DNA of 64,000 nt from Paraburkholderia sp. IMGN_8 (GCF_038050405.1 NZ_CP150900.1:4588001-4652000); one strand, 5' to 3'; counted from the first letter of the stretch, positions 48,993 through 58,590 are shown. Made by a program: numbers and translations. The notes: generated by a model from the sequence alone, not told the origin.

Positions 48993-50555
48993 TCAATGCC
49001 CCATAGAAGGTCCAGCCCCCTTCCGCGGTTTGGTAACCCAAACAAGCATCGCCAACACAACAAACGCCGCACAAGAGATCCGAAAAAAATCATTAGTGGC
49101 CATCATATAGGCCTGAGCCGTGACGACCTGATTCAACTGCGCGGTGACGCCATCCCCGGAGAGTCCAATCCCGGCCAACGCATTCGTGTAAGAACTGGTA
49201 TTAGCCGTATAAACATTCACCGAATCAGTCAACATCGCATGATGATAAATCGTATCGTTCTCCCAATACGTAGTACTGATAGCCGTCCCAATCGCCCCCG
49301 ATAAAGTCCGAAAGAAATTAGACAAACCCGAAGCACTAGCGAGCCGCTCATCCGACACGCTGGACAGCGTAATAGTGGTCATCGGCACGAAGAAACAGGC
49401 AACCCCAATGCCTTGCACCAACCGAGGCCAGATCACGTGATTAAACGGCACATCGAGCGTAAAAGTCGAATTCCAGAACGACACACAAGCAAACACGATG
49501 AACGCAAAACTCGCCACCACCCGCAGGTTGAGCCGATGCATATTCCTCCCGATCAAGGGCGACAAGAACAGCGCGAGCAAGCCAACCGGAGCTGTCGCGA
49601 GGCCAGCAAGCCCAGCGGTATAGCCCATCACCGTCTGCAGCCAGAGCGGGAAAATCACCACTGACCCGAAGAACGCCATAAAGCCGAACGAGATAATCAA
49701 CACGCCGAGCGCGAAGTTGCGGTCCTTGAACAACGAGAGATCGACAACAGGTTCTTTCTCGGTCATCTCCCACACCAGCATGAACGCGATCGACACCACC
49801 GCGATAATCCCCAGCGCGACGATAAACGTCGAGTTGAACCAGTCGCGATCCTTACCCAGGTCGAGCATCATCTGCAGGCATGACACGCCGATCACGAGCA
49901 AAGCGAGGCCCACCGCATCGATGCGCTGTTTGGTGACTTTCGTCTCACGGCCGCGCAGCAGCAGGAACGCGCACACCGCCGAGAAAATCCCGATCGGCAC
50001 GTTGATGTAGAAGATCCACGGCCACGTGTAGTTGTCGGTGATATAGCCGCCCATCACGGGGCCGAAAATCGGCGCGCAAATCACCGTCATCGCCCAGAGA
50101 CCCAACGCGAGCCCGCGCTTTTCCGGCGGATAGGAGCGCATCAGGATTGTCTGCGAAAGCGGGACCATCGGCCCGGAAACGAGTCCCTGCAAGAGCCGGA
50201 ACGCGATCAGCGACTCGAAGTTATGCGCGAAGCCACACAGCGCCGACGCGATCGTGAAGAGCAGCACCGACAGGGTAAAGAGCCGCACTTCGCCGACGCG
50301 CCGTGCGAGCCAGCCGGTCAGCGGCACCGCGATCGCCGAGGCCACCGAATAGGATGAAATGACCCAGGTGCCCTGGCTGGTCGCCACGCCGAGGCTACCG
50401 GAAATGGTCGGCACGGCGACGTTCGCAATCGATGTGTCGAGCACTTCCATGAACGTGCCGAGCGCAAGACCGACAGTGAGCAAGGCCAGCGCGCCGCCTT
50501 TGAGCGGAGCGGGTTCGGCGGCGGGTAAGGCAGCGGCGGGAGCCGTGGCAGCCAT
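48993..50555 (-). CDS. DHA2-family (EmrB/QacA-like) MFS efflux transporter
   Basis: 520 residues with 14 predicted membrane helices. The DHA2 hallmarks are LDTSIANVAVPTISGSLG in helix 1, motif C in helix 5 (GPVMGGYI), and EVLD at the N-terminal acidic site. Exports hydrophobic drugs with protons. It follows a marR gene in the same direction (135-bp gap). No membrane-fusion partner (EmrA) is adjacent; a NodT outer-membrane factor lies 3.6 kb away on the other strand. Confidence 0.9.
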   Translation of the reverse strand: MAATAPAAALPAAEPAPLKGGALALLTVGLALGTFMEVLDTSIANVAVPTISGSLGVATSQGTWVISSYSVASAIAVPLTGWLARRVGEVRLFTLSVLLFTIASALCGFAHNFESLIAFRLLQGLVSGPMVPLSQTILMRSYPPEKRGLALGLWAMTVICAPIFGPVMGGYITDNYTWPWIFYINVPIGIFSAVCAFLLLRGRETKVTKQRIDAVGLALLVIGVSCLQMMLDLGKDRDWFNSTFIVALGIIAVVSIAFMLVWEMTEKEPVVDLSLFKDRNFALGVLIISFGFMAFFGSVVIFPLWLQTVMGYTAGLAGLATAPVGLLALFLSPLIGRNMHRLNLRVVASFAFIVFACVSFWNSTFTLDVPFNHVIWPRLVQGIGVACFFVPMTTITLSSVSDERLASASGLSNFFRTLSGAIGTAISTTYWENDTIYHHAMLTDSVNVYTANTSSYTNALAGIGLSGDGVTAQLNQVVTAQAYMMATNDFFRISCAAFVVLAMLVWVTKPRKGAGPSMGH

Positions 50556-50690
50556 GTGTGTTTCTCCTCAGCCGGGAAAGCTTGTCGCGGCATCTTTATC
50601 GCGCACGCCGAACGGCGCACTTACATGCCGGATCACCCTCTGCCCAGACAGATATTTGCAAATGACGACGCCTTCAAAAGCGCCGCCTGG

Positions 50691-51233
50691 TTACTGCTCG
50701 CCGTGTTTCGGCGGCGTCGCTTCAGGTGATTCTTCCGACGATTCCTGCGATGGCCCCAGCCCGCACGCAGCGCTCGTCCCTCCGCTGATGCCGTTGGCGA
50801 TAAAACGGCCTAGCAGGTCGAGCAGGGTGGCGTGGTCTGCCGCCGAAAATCCGCGCAATTGCTCGTTCAGCACGGCGGCGCCCAGACCGGGCAATTGCCG
50901 CGCGGCCTCGTGGCCTTGCGGCGTCAGTTCCAGCTTGACCATCCGGCGATCGGCGTCGCTGCGCGTGCGGACGATAAAGCCTTTCTTTTCAAGGCGGTCC
51001 AGCAGACGGGTCATCGATCCGCTGTCGTACGACATGACCCGCGACAACTCGAGCGGCGTGCTCGCGCGCTGCGCCGACAGCAGCAGGATCACGCCGATCT
51101 GCTGGGCGGTAAGCCCCAACGGTTTGACCGCGCAATCCATCCGCTCGACGAGCACATTTCGCGCTTTCGTCAGGTAATAGCCGAGACTCGATTCGAGGTG
51201 AATCTCATCCGCGTTGTAGGGACCATCGGTCAT
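50691..51233 (-). CDS. MarR-family transcriptional regulator
   Basis: 180 residues from MTDGPYNADEIHLESSLGYYL. Winged HTH with LTAQQIGVILLLSAQ, SRVMSYDSGSMTRLLDRLEKKGFI and RSDADRRMVKLELTPQG. First gene of the leftward marR-efflux pair and its likely repressor; a small palindrome sits 40 bp upstream. Confidence 0.9.
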   Translation of the reverse strand: MTDGPYNADEIHLESSLGYYLTKARNVLVERMDCAVKPLGLTAQQIGVILLLSAQRASTPLELSRVMSYDSGSMTRLLDRLEKKGFIVRTRSDADRRMVKLELTPQGHEAARQLPGLGAAVLNEQLRGFSAADHATLLDLLGRFIANGISGGTSAACGLGPSQESSEESPEATPPKHGEQ

Positions 51234-51272
51234 CGTGTACCCGGGGACATCGCCAAGCAGATCGAATTTTAG

Positions 51273-51284
51273 CTGCCTAAGCAG
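51273..51284. promoter_or_regulatory. Candidate MarR operator
   Basis: CTGC-CTAA-GCAG in the intergenic region between marR and the divergent gene at 51485; related AT-rich segments continue to 51400. Confidence 0.35.
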
Positions 51285-51484
51285 ACAAGTCAAATTTGAT
51301 TTTGCCTGGATCGGAAGGCGGAAAAACAACACCGCTGACGAGCGCGAGGCAAAGTATCTTGAAATTTAATTGCATAGTCAATATTATTTTAGGCAACGAG
51401 TTACGCGCGACCCGCGCCACCCGAGACCATGTTCTGACCGATTGCCTGCGTGCCGCGTGTGCGGTGTGCAAAAAGGATTCCCCG

Positions 51485-51838
51485 ATGCTGTACCTGAAAA
51501 ACACCCTTGGCGGCTTGAGCCGCTCCCTGACCGATTCCGCGCTGAGTAGCTTTCAAGGGCCGCATCGCTGGTGGAAACTGGCGTTGTTTGCCGTACTGGT
51601 TGTGCTTCCCGGCGGGTCGGTGGGGGTGGCGGTGTTGGCCTGGTTTGAGCACCGGCGAGGGCAAAAGGGTGTTTCTTCTATGGCTGCGCCAGTGATGGGT
51701 CCGGCCGTCGCGGCGGGGAATATCGCTGCAGCGGTGACTGCCAGCCCGACCGGCGCCTGCCCGGCCCGAGGCGATGTGCCGTGTCGGGCGGCTGCCGGTA
51801 AGGTGGCTCGGCAAGCGAGCATCGATTTGCGCAGTTGA
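51485..51838 (+). CDS. Small membrane protein of unknown function
   Basis: 117 residues from MLYLKNTLGGLSRSL. One strong membrane helix (about 35-58, LALFAVLVVLPGGSVGVAVLAWF), then a low-complexity Ala/Gly-rich tail with two Cys (TGACPARGDVPCRA). No family recognised. Divergent from marR; a repeat element begins about 100 bp later. Confidence 0.6.
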   Translation: MLYLKNTLGGLSRSLTDSALSSFQGPHRWWKLALFAVLVVLPGGSVGVAVLAWFEHRRGQKGVSSMAAPVMGPAVAAGNIAAAVTASPTGACPARGDVPCRAAAGKVARQASIDLRS

Positions 51839-51939
51839 TGTTGGTTTCTGGCGGAGCCCAGTGATTATTAGGGTTTTGTGCCTTTGGCGGCGGCATTTGT
51901 CTGTTTTCTTATGGCGTTGGCCTTTTTTTGCTTTTCTTT

Positions 51940-52596
51940 GCCTTCGCGGTGCTTCTTTATCTCTGTGTGCCTGCGGCGTTGCCTTTCCTTGTTTTCTTAG
52001 TGGTCTATTAGCTTCGCCCCTGTGCGGGGCGGGCACTTACTTTCTTTGCCGCCGCAAAGAAAGTAAGCAAAGAAAGCGGCTCGAACCGCCAATTCTTAAG
52101 CGGGTCCCCTGGCTTGGAGGAGGCAGTGGAGCATCTGGAATCGGTGCCCTCGCGCACTCCGCCCTGGTGACAAAGCAGTCATGCTTCCCGCCTCGCACTG
52201 CGTGCTCGCCGGAATGGTCTGCAAGGGAAACCAGTGGCTTCGTTTGTAGGCGGTGGGGGCCATCGGCTACGCCTCGGCGAGGCGCAGCTTTGTGCAAGCG
52301 CGAACTTATCACCCAGAGCGAAATGTCGGCACCACGTTGGGCGTTGGCAATGCATCGGCAGGCCAACGCCGGTCAAAAGGCGAGCGCCAAAAGCAGGAGG
52401 TGGTTTGATGAGGTACCGCTACGGCGCGCGCAGCGCCGCCGGAAGTATGACTGCCTTGTCACCGGCGCGGAATGCGCGATGATACAGATTCCAGATGTTC
52501 CACTGCCTCCTCCAAGCCAGGGGACCCGCTTAAGAATTGGCGGTGTGAAGCCGCTTTCTTTGCTTACTTTCTTTGCGGCGGCAAAGAAAGTAAGTG
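51940..52596. repeat. Interspersed repeat, copy B (left arm, core and part of right arm)
   Basis: The left arm (about 51940-52190) is in inverse orientation to copy A. The core (about 52190-52410) shares GCAAGGGAAACCAGTGGCTTCG with copy C but has its own middle. The right arm starts near 52415. In both arms the main hairpin reads CTTACTTTCTTTGC...GCAAAGAAAGTAAG, with both strands changed relative to copy A. An insertion sequence interrupts the right arm at 52597. Confidence 0.88.
52594..52596 (+). repeat. Target-site duplication, left (GTG)
   Basis: GTG directly precedes the IS left end; the matching GTG follows the right end at 53836-53838. Removing the IS and one GTG restores an intact repeat arm. 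Confidence 0.85.
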
Positions 52597-52638
52597 TGTA
52601 GTGGTCAAGTAAACTTGGACACCCGGAAAGGGGAATAT

Positions 52639-53475
52639 TTAAAAAAGTGAAGCTTCGAATCGTGCCGGCGGCTGACCGCCTGCTGCCGAATGGATGCGAC
52701 GGTAGTTATAAAAGTCGTCGATGTAGGCCCCGATGTCACGTTCGGCGTGCGCGTGATCGGGGTACCCTTTATCGTCGATCCATTCGCTTTTCAGGCTTCT
52801 AAAGAAACGCTCCACTGGCGCGTTATCCCAGCAATTCCCCTTCCTGCTCATGCTCTGAACGATGCCGTTTGCCTTCAGTTCGTTCATGAAGTGCGCGCTG
52901 GTGTACTGGCATCCCTGATCCGAGTGGAACATCAGCTCCGGCGGCGGACGTCGCTGGTCGCGCGCCTGCTGCAAAGCCCTGATGACCAGTGCTGTATCAG
53001 GCAGTAACGCAAACGCCCAGCCGACGATACGGCGCGAATACAGGTCCATCACGATGGCCAGATACGACCAGCCCTGAACCGTTCTCACATAAGTAATATC
53101 TCCTGCCCACACCTGGTTGATGGCCGGCGGCTCGAAGTTACGCGCCAGCAGATTCGGCACCACCAGCGCCTCGCCATTGCTCTTCTGATAGCGGTGCGTG
53201 CGCTTTCTGGTAACCACCAGCTGCGCGCGCTGCATCAGCGTGCGGGCACGATAACGCCCCACCTTGTGACCCCGCCTTTGAAGCTCGTCCGACATCCTTC
53301 GGCTGCCATAACTGCAGCGGGTTTCGCGATGAATTTCACGTGCAGCGGCCATCTGCGGGCAAGCCGTAGGGCTAGCCGACGGGCGCCCCGCGAACGCGTA
53401 ATAGCTGCTGCGCGCCACGTTCATCACTTCACACATCACACTCACAGGCCAGGCCTTCTTCAGTGACTGGATCAC
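52639..53475 (-). CDS. IS3-family transposase OrfB (DDE integrase domain)
   Basis: 278 residues from a GTG overlapping the orfA stop. The N-terminal HTH_21-like segment (CEVMNVARSSYYAFAGRP, TRCSYGSRRM) precedes the rve core. DDE residues lie in WAGDITYV, FHSDQGCQYTS and NAPVERFFRSLKSE. Normally made as an OrfAB fusion by -1 frameshifting. Confidence 0.94.
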   Translation of the reverse strand: MIQSLKKAWPVSVMCEVMNVARSSYYAFAGRPSASPTACPQMAAAREIHRETRCSYGSRRMSDELQRRGHKVGRYRARTLMQRAQLVVTRKRTHRYQKSNGEALVVPNLLARNFEPPAINQVWAGDITYVRTVQGWSYLAIVMDLYSRRIVGWAFALLPDTALVIRALQQARDQRRPPPELMFHSDQGCQYTSAHFMNELKANGIVQSMSRKGNCWDNAPVERFFRSLKSEWIDDKGYPDHAHAERDIGAYIDDFYNYRRIHSAAGGQPPARFEASLF

Positions 53476-53774
53476 TTCGAGAAGCGATCCATTTCCTTGA
53501 CGAAGAAGGCCGTAGACTTTTTTAGAATGTCCCGTTCCCTCTCGAGATCAGCGACCTTCGCCTCGAGCTCGCGAATGCGACGCGCGTCGGTCTCGATCTC
53601 TATCGCTGTGCGCGGCGGTTTGGCCTGCTCCTCGCGCCACCGCGCGACCCAGCGACGCAACGCCGTGTCGCCAACGCCCAGCGCTTCGCAGGCCTGCGAG
53701 TACGAATAGCCCTTGCTGACCACCAGCTGGACTGCTTCTGCCTTGAATTCTTCAGGAATGTTCCGTCTGCTCAT
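53472..53774 (-). CDS. IS3-family OrfA (HTH transposase subunit)
   Basis: 100 residues. N-terminal HTH_Tnp_1 (EFKAEAVQLVVSKGYSYSQACEALGVGDTALRRWV) and a C-terminal leucine-zipper coiled coil (IRELEAKVADLERERDILKK). The codons for LKKS contain A6G, the usual frameshift signal, about 45 nt before the stop. Confidence 0.93.
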   Translation of the reverse strand: MSRRNIPEEFKAEAVQLVVSKGYSYSQACEALGVGDTALRRWVARWREEQAKPPRTAIEIETDARRIRELEAKVADLERERDILKKSTAFFVKEMDRFSK

Positions 53775-53835
53775 TTCTCACCTCAGTTGGAGAATTATCC
53801 CCTTTAGAGGTGTCCAGGTTCATTGAACCACTACA

Positions 53836-53940
53836 GTGCCCGCCCCGCACAGGGGCGAAGCTAATAGACCACTAAGAAAACAAGGAAAGGCCAACGCCGT
53901 ACGCACACAGCTAAAAAGCGCCGCGCAGGCAAAAAAACCG
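53836..53940. repeat. Interspersed repeat, copy B (remainder of right arm)
   Basis: The arm resumes after the IS with GTGCCCGCCCCGCACAGGGGC and AACAAGGAAAGGCC, matching copy A. 53941-54121 beyond it is unique and gene-free. Confidence 0.88.
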
Positions 53941-54121
53941 TAATAGCACGTAACCATCCCGCAACCCTAAGTAACACACCACAAAGCCTCCGCGCATTAC
54001 CCTTTCAGTTTCCCGCGCCCACCCGCGGGCCCATACGCTAACATTCCGGCTGAGCCATGATCTCTCCCGGCCGGCAGCGCCGCCATCGTCCGCACCGCGG
54101 CGCCCAGAAGGAATCCATTGC

Positions 54122-55675
54122 ATGCAGTTTGACCGAATCACGCGCGCGCGAACCATTACCCCTCGCGCCCTGACCCTCGCGGCGGCGGCGGCGCTCGCCA
54201 CCGTTCTGGCCGGCTGCGCGGTCGGCCCTGACTACAAGCGGCCGGCGGCGCAGATTCCCGCCTCGTACAAGGAAGCCGCGCCCGGCTGGAAAGTCGCTCA
54301 ACCGGCCGATCAGCAAGACCGCGGCAACTGGTGGACCATCTACGAAGACCCTCAACTCAACACGCTCGAAGACAAGCTGAACGCATCGAACCAGACCGTC
54401 GCCCAGTTCGCCGCCGCCTACCGGCAGGCGCGCGCGCTGGTCGGCGAGGCACGGGCGGCATATTTCCCGACCGTTGGCGCATCGGCAGGCGCGACACGCT
54501 CAGGTAACGGTTCGTCGTCCACGAGCTCGAGCAGCTCCCGGGTCAGCAACAGCTTCAACGCGCAACTCGTCGCCAGCTGGGAGCCGGATCTGTGGGGTTC
54601 GGTGAGCCGCTCGGTCAACGCCCAGAAAGCCGGTCAACAGGGCGCCGCCGCCGATCTGGCGAACGCCCGGCTGTCCGCTCAGGCCACGCTCGCACAAACC
54701 TATTTCTCGCTGCGCACGCTCGATTCCACCCAAAAACTCCTCGACGAAACCGTCGCGGCCTATCAGCTCTCACTGCAACTCACGCAGAACAAGTACGCGG
54801 CAGGCGTCGCCGCGCGCTCCGACGTGATTCAGGCGCAAACGCAGCTGCAATCGGCGCAAGCCGCCGCGATCGACAATGGCGTGCAGCGCGCCCAGGACGA
54901 ACACGCGATCGCCGTGCTGGTCGGCGAACCGGCCTCGACCTTCTCGATTCCGCCGACGCCGCTCACCGCCACGCCGCCCGTCGTTCCCGCGCAAATGCCG
55001 TCGGCACTGCTGGAGCGGCGCCCGGATATCGCGTCGGCGGAACGCAAGGCCGCGGCCGCCAATGAGCAGATCGGCGTCGCGATTGCGGCGTTCTTCCCAA
55101 CGCTGACGCTGTCGGCCACCGGCGGCTTCCAAAGCTCGGTGTTCTCGCAATTGCTCACCGTACCGTCGCGCTTCTGGACGCTCGGCCCGCAACTGGCCGC
55201 AACGATCTTCGACGCCGGCTTGCGCCAGGCAAAAACCGAAGCCGCTCGCGCTACCTACGACCAGGATGTCGCGGCCTATCGTCAAACGGTGCTGGCCGCA
55301 TTCCAGGATGTCGAGGACAACCTCGCGTCCCAACGCATCCTCGCACAGGAAATCGTCGTGCAGCAGCAAGCGGTGGAGTCGGCCCGCCAGGCGGTGGCCA
55401 TCGTCACGAACGAGTACAAGGCGGGCACAGTCGGCTACGTCAACGTGCTGACGGCGCAGACCACCGCCTTCACAGCCGAGCAAAAGCTGGAAAACATCGC
55501 CGGGCAGCGGATGGTGTCGTCGGTGGGTCTGGTGAAGGCGCTGGGCGGCGGCTGGGATGTCTCGCAAATGAATCGTGAAACCGGCGACGTAGCGGCACCT
55601 GCGCCGTTACCTGCGTCATCGGCGACGCCCGTCGCGCAAAGTGAGACCTCGTCGCAACAGGCGCCGAGCAACTAA
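54122..55675 (+). CDS. NodT-family RND/MFS efflux outer-membrane lipoprotein
   Basis: 517 residues. Lipoprotein signal with lipobox LAGC (Cys about 31) followed by AVGPDYKRPA, the family start. Two tandem outer-membrane-efflux (TolC-like) repeats with long coiled segments (about 75-270 and 300-470). Exports drugs with an inner-membrane pump. It could serve the DHA2 pump at 48993, from which it is separated by the small membrane protein, repeat B and the IS. Confidence 0.92.
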   Translation: MQFDRITRARTITPRALTLAAAAALATVLAGCAVGPDYKRPAAQIPASYKEAAPGWKVAQPADQQDRGNWWTIYEDPQLNTLEDKLNASNQTVAQFAAAYRQARALVGEARAAYFPTVGASAGATRSGNGSSSTSSSSSRVSNSFNAQLVASWEPDLWGSVSRSVNAQKAGQQGAAADLANARLSAQATLAQTYFSLRTLDSTQKLLDETVAAYQLSLQLTQNKYAAGVAARSDVIQAQTQLQSAQAAAIDNGVQRAQDEHAIAVLVGEPASTFSIPPTPLTATPPVVPAQMPSALLERRPDIASAERKAAAANEQIGVAIAAFFPTLTLSATGGFQSSVFSQLLTVPSRFWTLGPQLAATIFDAGLRQAKTEAARATYDQDVAAYRQTVLAAFQDVEDNLASQRILAQEIVVQQQAVESARQAVAIVTNEYKAGTVGYVNVLTAQTTAFTAEQKLENIAGQRMVSSVGLVKALGGGWDVSQMNRETGDVAAPAPLPASSATPVAQSETSSQQAPSN

Positions 55676-55700
55676 GCCCGCTCCTCGCGAAGACAAAAAA

Positions 55701-55736
55701 AGGCATAGCCGCGTTGCGCGGCGATGCCTCTTTTTT
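55701..55736 (+). terminator. Terminator after the outer-membrane factor gene
   Basis: AGGCAT-AGCCGCG-TTG-CGCGGCG-ATGCCT with flanking A and T runs. Confidence 0.82.
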
Positions 55737-55902
55737 AATCGCACCGAATCCGAATCGCACTTGCTCGCACGGCGGCTACGCGAGGCGTCCCCGAGCCAGG
55801 GCGGCAAACGTGTTTCGAAACTTCGCACTGCCCGAACCGTGAGCGCGGCGACGGTAAACGCCTCCCGACACTTCACCCCCAACCCCGGACCAACCGCGCG
55901 CC

Positions 55903-56682
55903 TCAGTGCACGAACGTCAACGCGACCGTATCGGGCCCGCTCGGCCGCCCCAGCACATTCAGCAGTCCCGCGAGGTTATCGCGTGCTTCCGGCGCGGCGC
56001 TGGCGGTCCCGCGGAACGATGTCGAGACCGCCGACACGGTGCCGTTGCCGGTCAGCATCAGCGGGCCCTTGAACGTCGTCAGATCGAGCGTGGACGACGC
56101 GCCTTGTGCCTGGACTAGCAGCCGATACGACCCGAGCGGCTTGACCAGCGATACGCGCGAGCTGACGTCGTTCAGTGTCACCGTCAGTTGGCCGAACGCT
56201 TCCTTGTTGAAGCTGCGCCAGTCCGACCACGACAGTCGCACATCCCCTTGCAGATCGAGCGTATTGAACGGCGCGCCCAGGCCAGTCAGCAGCGAAGCCG
56301 GCACACCGATCGCGCCTTGCGTGACGGTCGCGCCACGCGGCGTCGCGTCGACGGTGATCGGATCGGGCATCGCTTCGCTTTGTCGCATCGTCATTCGCAC
56401 CCGGCCGGTGAAGAGCGGCCAGAACGACGTGTGCCATTCGATTCGTCCAGGCAGCAGCGTCGCCGCGCTCAGGTCGGAGCCGGCAGCGAGCATCAGTGTC
56501 GCCGAGCCGTGCCACAGCGAGCCGGCCGGATCGACAAGATTGACGTGGCCGCGGGTCTGTTTGGCGAACAGCGGGGTGATCCAGGCGGCCGGCAGTAACG
56601 CGAGCATGACGGCGGCACTCGACAGCACGGCGACCACCAACCAAGGCAGCGCGACGCGCAGGCGTCGCATCCAGAAAGTCAT
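55903..56682 (-). CDS. gspN: Type II secretion system protein GspN
   Basis: 259 residues with one N-terminal membrane helix (LRVALPWLVVAVLSSAAVMLALL) and a periplasmic domain that fits the GspN family (VDPAGSLWHGSATLML, LLPGRIEWHTSFWPL). GspN is an accessory periplasmic component of some type II systems. Last gene of the leftward gspGHIJKLMN set. Confidence 0.88.
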   Translation of the reverse strand: MTFWMRRLRVALPWLVVAVLSSAAVMLALLPAAWITPLFAKQTRGHVNLVDPAGSLWHGSATLMLAAGSDLSAATLLPGRIEWHTSFWPLFTGRVRMTMRQSEAMPDPITVDATPRGATVTQGAIGVPASLLTGLGAPFNTLDLQGDVRLSWSDWRSFNKEAFGQLTVTLNDVSSRVSLVKPLGSYRLLVQAQGASSTLDLTTFKGPLMLTGNGTVSAVSTSFRGTASAAPEARDNLAGLLNVLGRPSGPDTVALTFVH

Positions 56683-56704
56683 GCGAAATCCTGTAACTGC
56701 GCGG

Positions 56705-57208
56705 TCATTTGACGGTCGACGGCTGCAACGACGCCGTCAGATCCACCTGACCGTCTTCCTTGAGCGCGGTCACATGCGCCTCGGCGACCTGCACCTTGAA
56801 CTGCTTTCGCGCGTCGTCGACCCAGCTCGTCCACGCCGGAAACGACGCGTTTTTCATCTGGATCTGCACCGCATTGCCGATCATCTGCACCTGGGTCGCG
56901 GCGAGGCCGTGATCGCTGAGCGACGCGGTCAGCGCGTCCTTTAGCGCACCGCCGGTCGGCGCGACGCCTTGAGCCGCCGCCGACAGTTGCCGCGCTTCGT
57001 TCGCCTGCGCCGTCATCTGCGCCAAATGACGCTGCAGCGTCGGCAGTGATTGGCGCAGATGCGCGCGGCCGTCCTGCGCTGGCGCCCACAGCACCGACCA
57101 CGCGATCACCACAGCCAACGCCCCGCTGCCCCACGTCAGCAGCATTTTTTCGCGCTCGGTGCGCTGGTCCCAGAATCCGGCCCACGATTGGGCGAGTTCA
57201 GCTTTCAT
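56705..57208 (-). CDS. gspM: Type II secretion system protein GspM
   Basis: 167 residues from MKAELAQSWAGFWDQRTEREKMLL, with one membrane helix (about 27-45) and a small periplasmic ferredoxin-like domain. GspM forms the inner-membrane platform with GspL. Its ATG overlaps the gspL stop by 4 bp. Confidence 0.9.
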   Translation of the reverse strand: MKAELAQSWAGFWDQRTEREKMLLTWGSGALAVVIAWSVLWAPAQDGRAHLRQSLPTLQRHLAQMTAQANEARQLSAAAQGVAPTGGALKDALTASLSDHGLAATQVQMIGNAVQIQMKNASFPAWTSWVDDARKQFKVQVAEAHVTALKEDGQVDLTASLQPSTVK

Positions 57209-58590
57209 TGTCCGTTCCTGATGGTCCACTTGCCGGTGTTGCTGTCGATCGCGCCGTTCAGGCCGTTGCGCGCGAGGCGCTTCGCGAGATCGGGATCGAC
57301 CTTGATCTCAGGCTTGAAGGTCACGTCGAGCCGGCGGTCGTGATAGTCGAGCGCAGCAATGCCGTTGACCGGCACCGGCGACAGCGAACGCGCGAGACCG
57401 TCTGCCAGCGACAGGAAATCGTCCGGCGACAGTTCGCCCGCCGCCACCCGCAGCTGCTGCAACTGGCGCGACATCTGGTCAGGTGCATCGAGCACAACTG
57501 TCGTTTTCGGGAAGGTGTTGAGCAGCAACTCCGTCATCTGCGTGTTGATCGCGTCGCGCTGACGCGCGAGCATCAGCCACTGCACGTTCGCCCCGGCAAT
57601 CGCGATCACGAGCGCACCGGCCGCCAGCAGCACCGGCAGACGCAGGCGCCGCAGCGTCGCGCGATCGAGTCGCCACGGCTGGAAAGCGAACTCGAACTGG
57701 CAGAGATCGAAGCGGCAATCCAGCGCGCGCCGCGCGAGTTGCTCGAACGGCAACGGACTGGCCCCATGCACGTGCGCTGCGAGAGCGGCGGGGCCGGTCG
57801 CACCGAGACGCGGCTCGTTGCCAGGCACTTCGGTCAGCATGTACAGCGTGACAGGGGCCGCGCCCGCCAGCGCGGCGAGGGTCGCGTTCACGGCGGTGGC
57901 CGGCACCGCCAGCCCTTCGCCTTGCACGCCGCGCGCGATTGCCAGTTCGACGCGCGGCGCACCCGTTTCGATCGCGCCTTCAAGCAGCAGCGCCGGCGCG
58001 GTCTGGACCACGGCGCCGAGCACGGCGGCCACCATCGGCACCACCGGCGCGGCGCCTGGCAACGCTGTCGCCGCGCTAGCCGAGCCGGCCAATACCGGTT
58101 CGCCAGCGTTGACCGTTTCGGCAACTTCGGCGGGCGTATCGAGCGCCGCCGCTTGCGGCAGACAGCGCGTGACCGGCACGGCGCGCAAGCTGCGGTGTCC
58201 GGCAGCGGTGAAGCCTTCGCAGATGAAGCGGAACCAGCCGCGATCGACGATCGCGAGCAACTGCCGGCCGCCCGCGACCGGTTGCGGATCGACGGCGATG
58301 TGACAGGTCTGCGGGTCCTGGATCAGTTGATCCTCGACGACGTTCGGCAGTGCCTGACGCAGCCGCGGGCCGCGCAGCGGCGGCAACGTGGCGGGCATCA
58401 TCAGCAGGTCGCGCGCGGCGACCATCAGCACCGTCGACGAGGCGCGCGGCAGCAGCGCGAGCGCCGAACGGCCTGCGCGTTGGGTGCGGCCCGACTTGTC
58501 GAGCAGCAGGAACGGCAGCTCCGGGAGTTGCCATTCCTGCGATGGCACCGCCGGGTCACGCGGCGGCAGTAGGACGATCAGCGTGCTCAA
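57205..58590 (-). CDS. gspL: Type II secretion system protein GspL
   Basis: 461 residues. Cytoplasmic actin-like domain (residues about 1-310), one membrane helix (LRLPVLLAAGALVIAIAGANVQWL, about 320-343), and a periplasmic ferredoxin-like domain. It recruits the GspE ATPase to the membrane platform. 28 bp after gspK. Confidence 0.9.
   Translation of the reverse strand: MSTLIVLLPPRDPAVPSQEWQLPELPFLLLDKSGRTQRAGRSALALLPRASSTVLMVAARDLLMMPATLPPLRGPRLRQALPNVVEDQLIQDPQTCHIAVDPQPVAGGRQLLAIVDRGWFRFICEGFTAAGHRSLRAVPVTRCLPQAAALDTPAEVAETVNAGEPVLAGSASAATALPGAAPVVPMVAAVLGAVVQTAPALLLEGAIETGAPRVELAIARGVQGEGLAVPATAVNATLAALAGAAPVTLYMLTEVPGNEPRLGATGPAALAAHVHGASPLPFEQLARRALDCRFDLCQFEFAFQPWRLDRATLRRLRLPVLLAAGALVIAIAGANVQWLMLARQRDAINTQMTELLLNTFPKTTVVLDAPDQMSRQLQQLRVAAGELSPDDFLSLADGLARSLSPVPVNGIAALDYHDRRLDVTFKPEIKVDPDLAKRLARNGLNGAIDSNTGKWTIRNGQ

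Larger units (their letters stand above)
52597..53835 (-). mobile_element. IS3-family insertion sequence (1239 bp)
   Basis: Imperfect 27-bp terminal inverted repeats begin TGTAGTGGT and end inward with GGACACC, flanked by 3-bp direct duplications (GTG). It encodes the orfA/orfB pair typical of IS3-family elements with an A6G slippery sequence. It appears complete, and both frames are open, so it may be recently active. Confidence 0.95.

Noticed and set aside
48799..49074. 91-codon minus-strand frame over repeat A and the pump gene end
   Set aside because: Repeat-derived frame with no independent support.
51774..52601. 275-codon frame over repeat copy B
   Set aside because: Lies within the repeat; the same kind of Arg/Gly/Ser-rich frame appears in copies A and C. 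Treated as a property of the repeat, not a gene.
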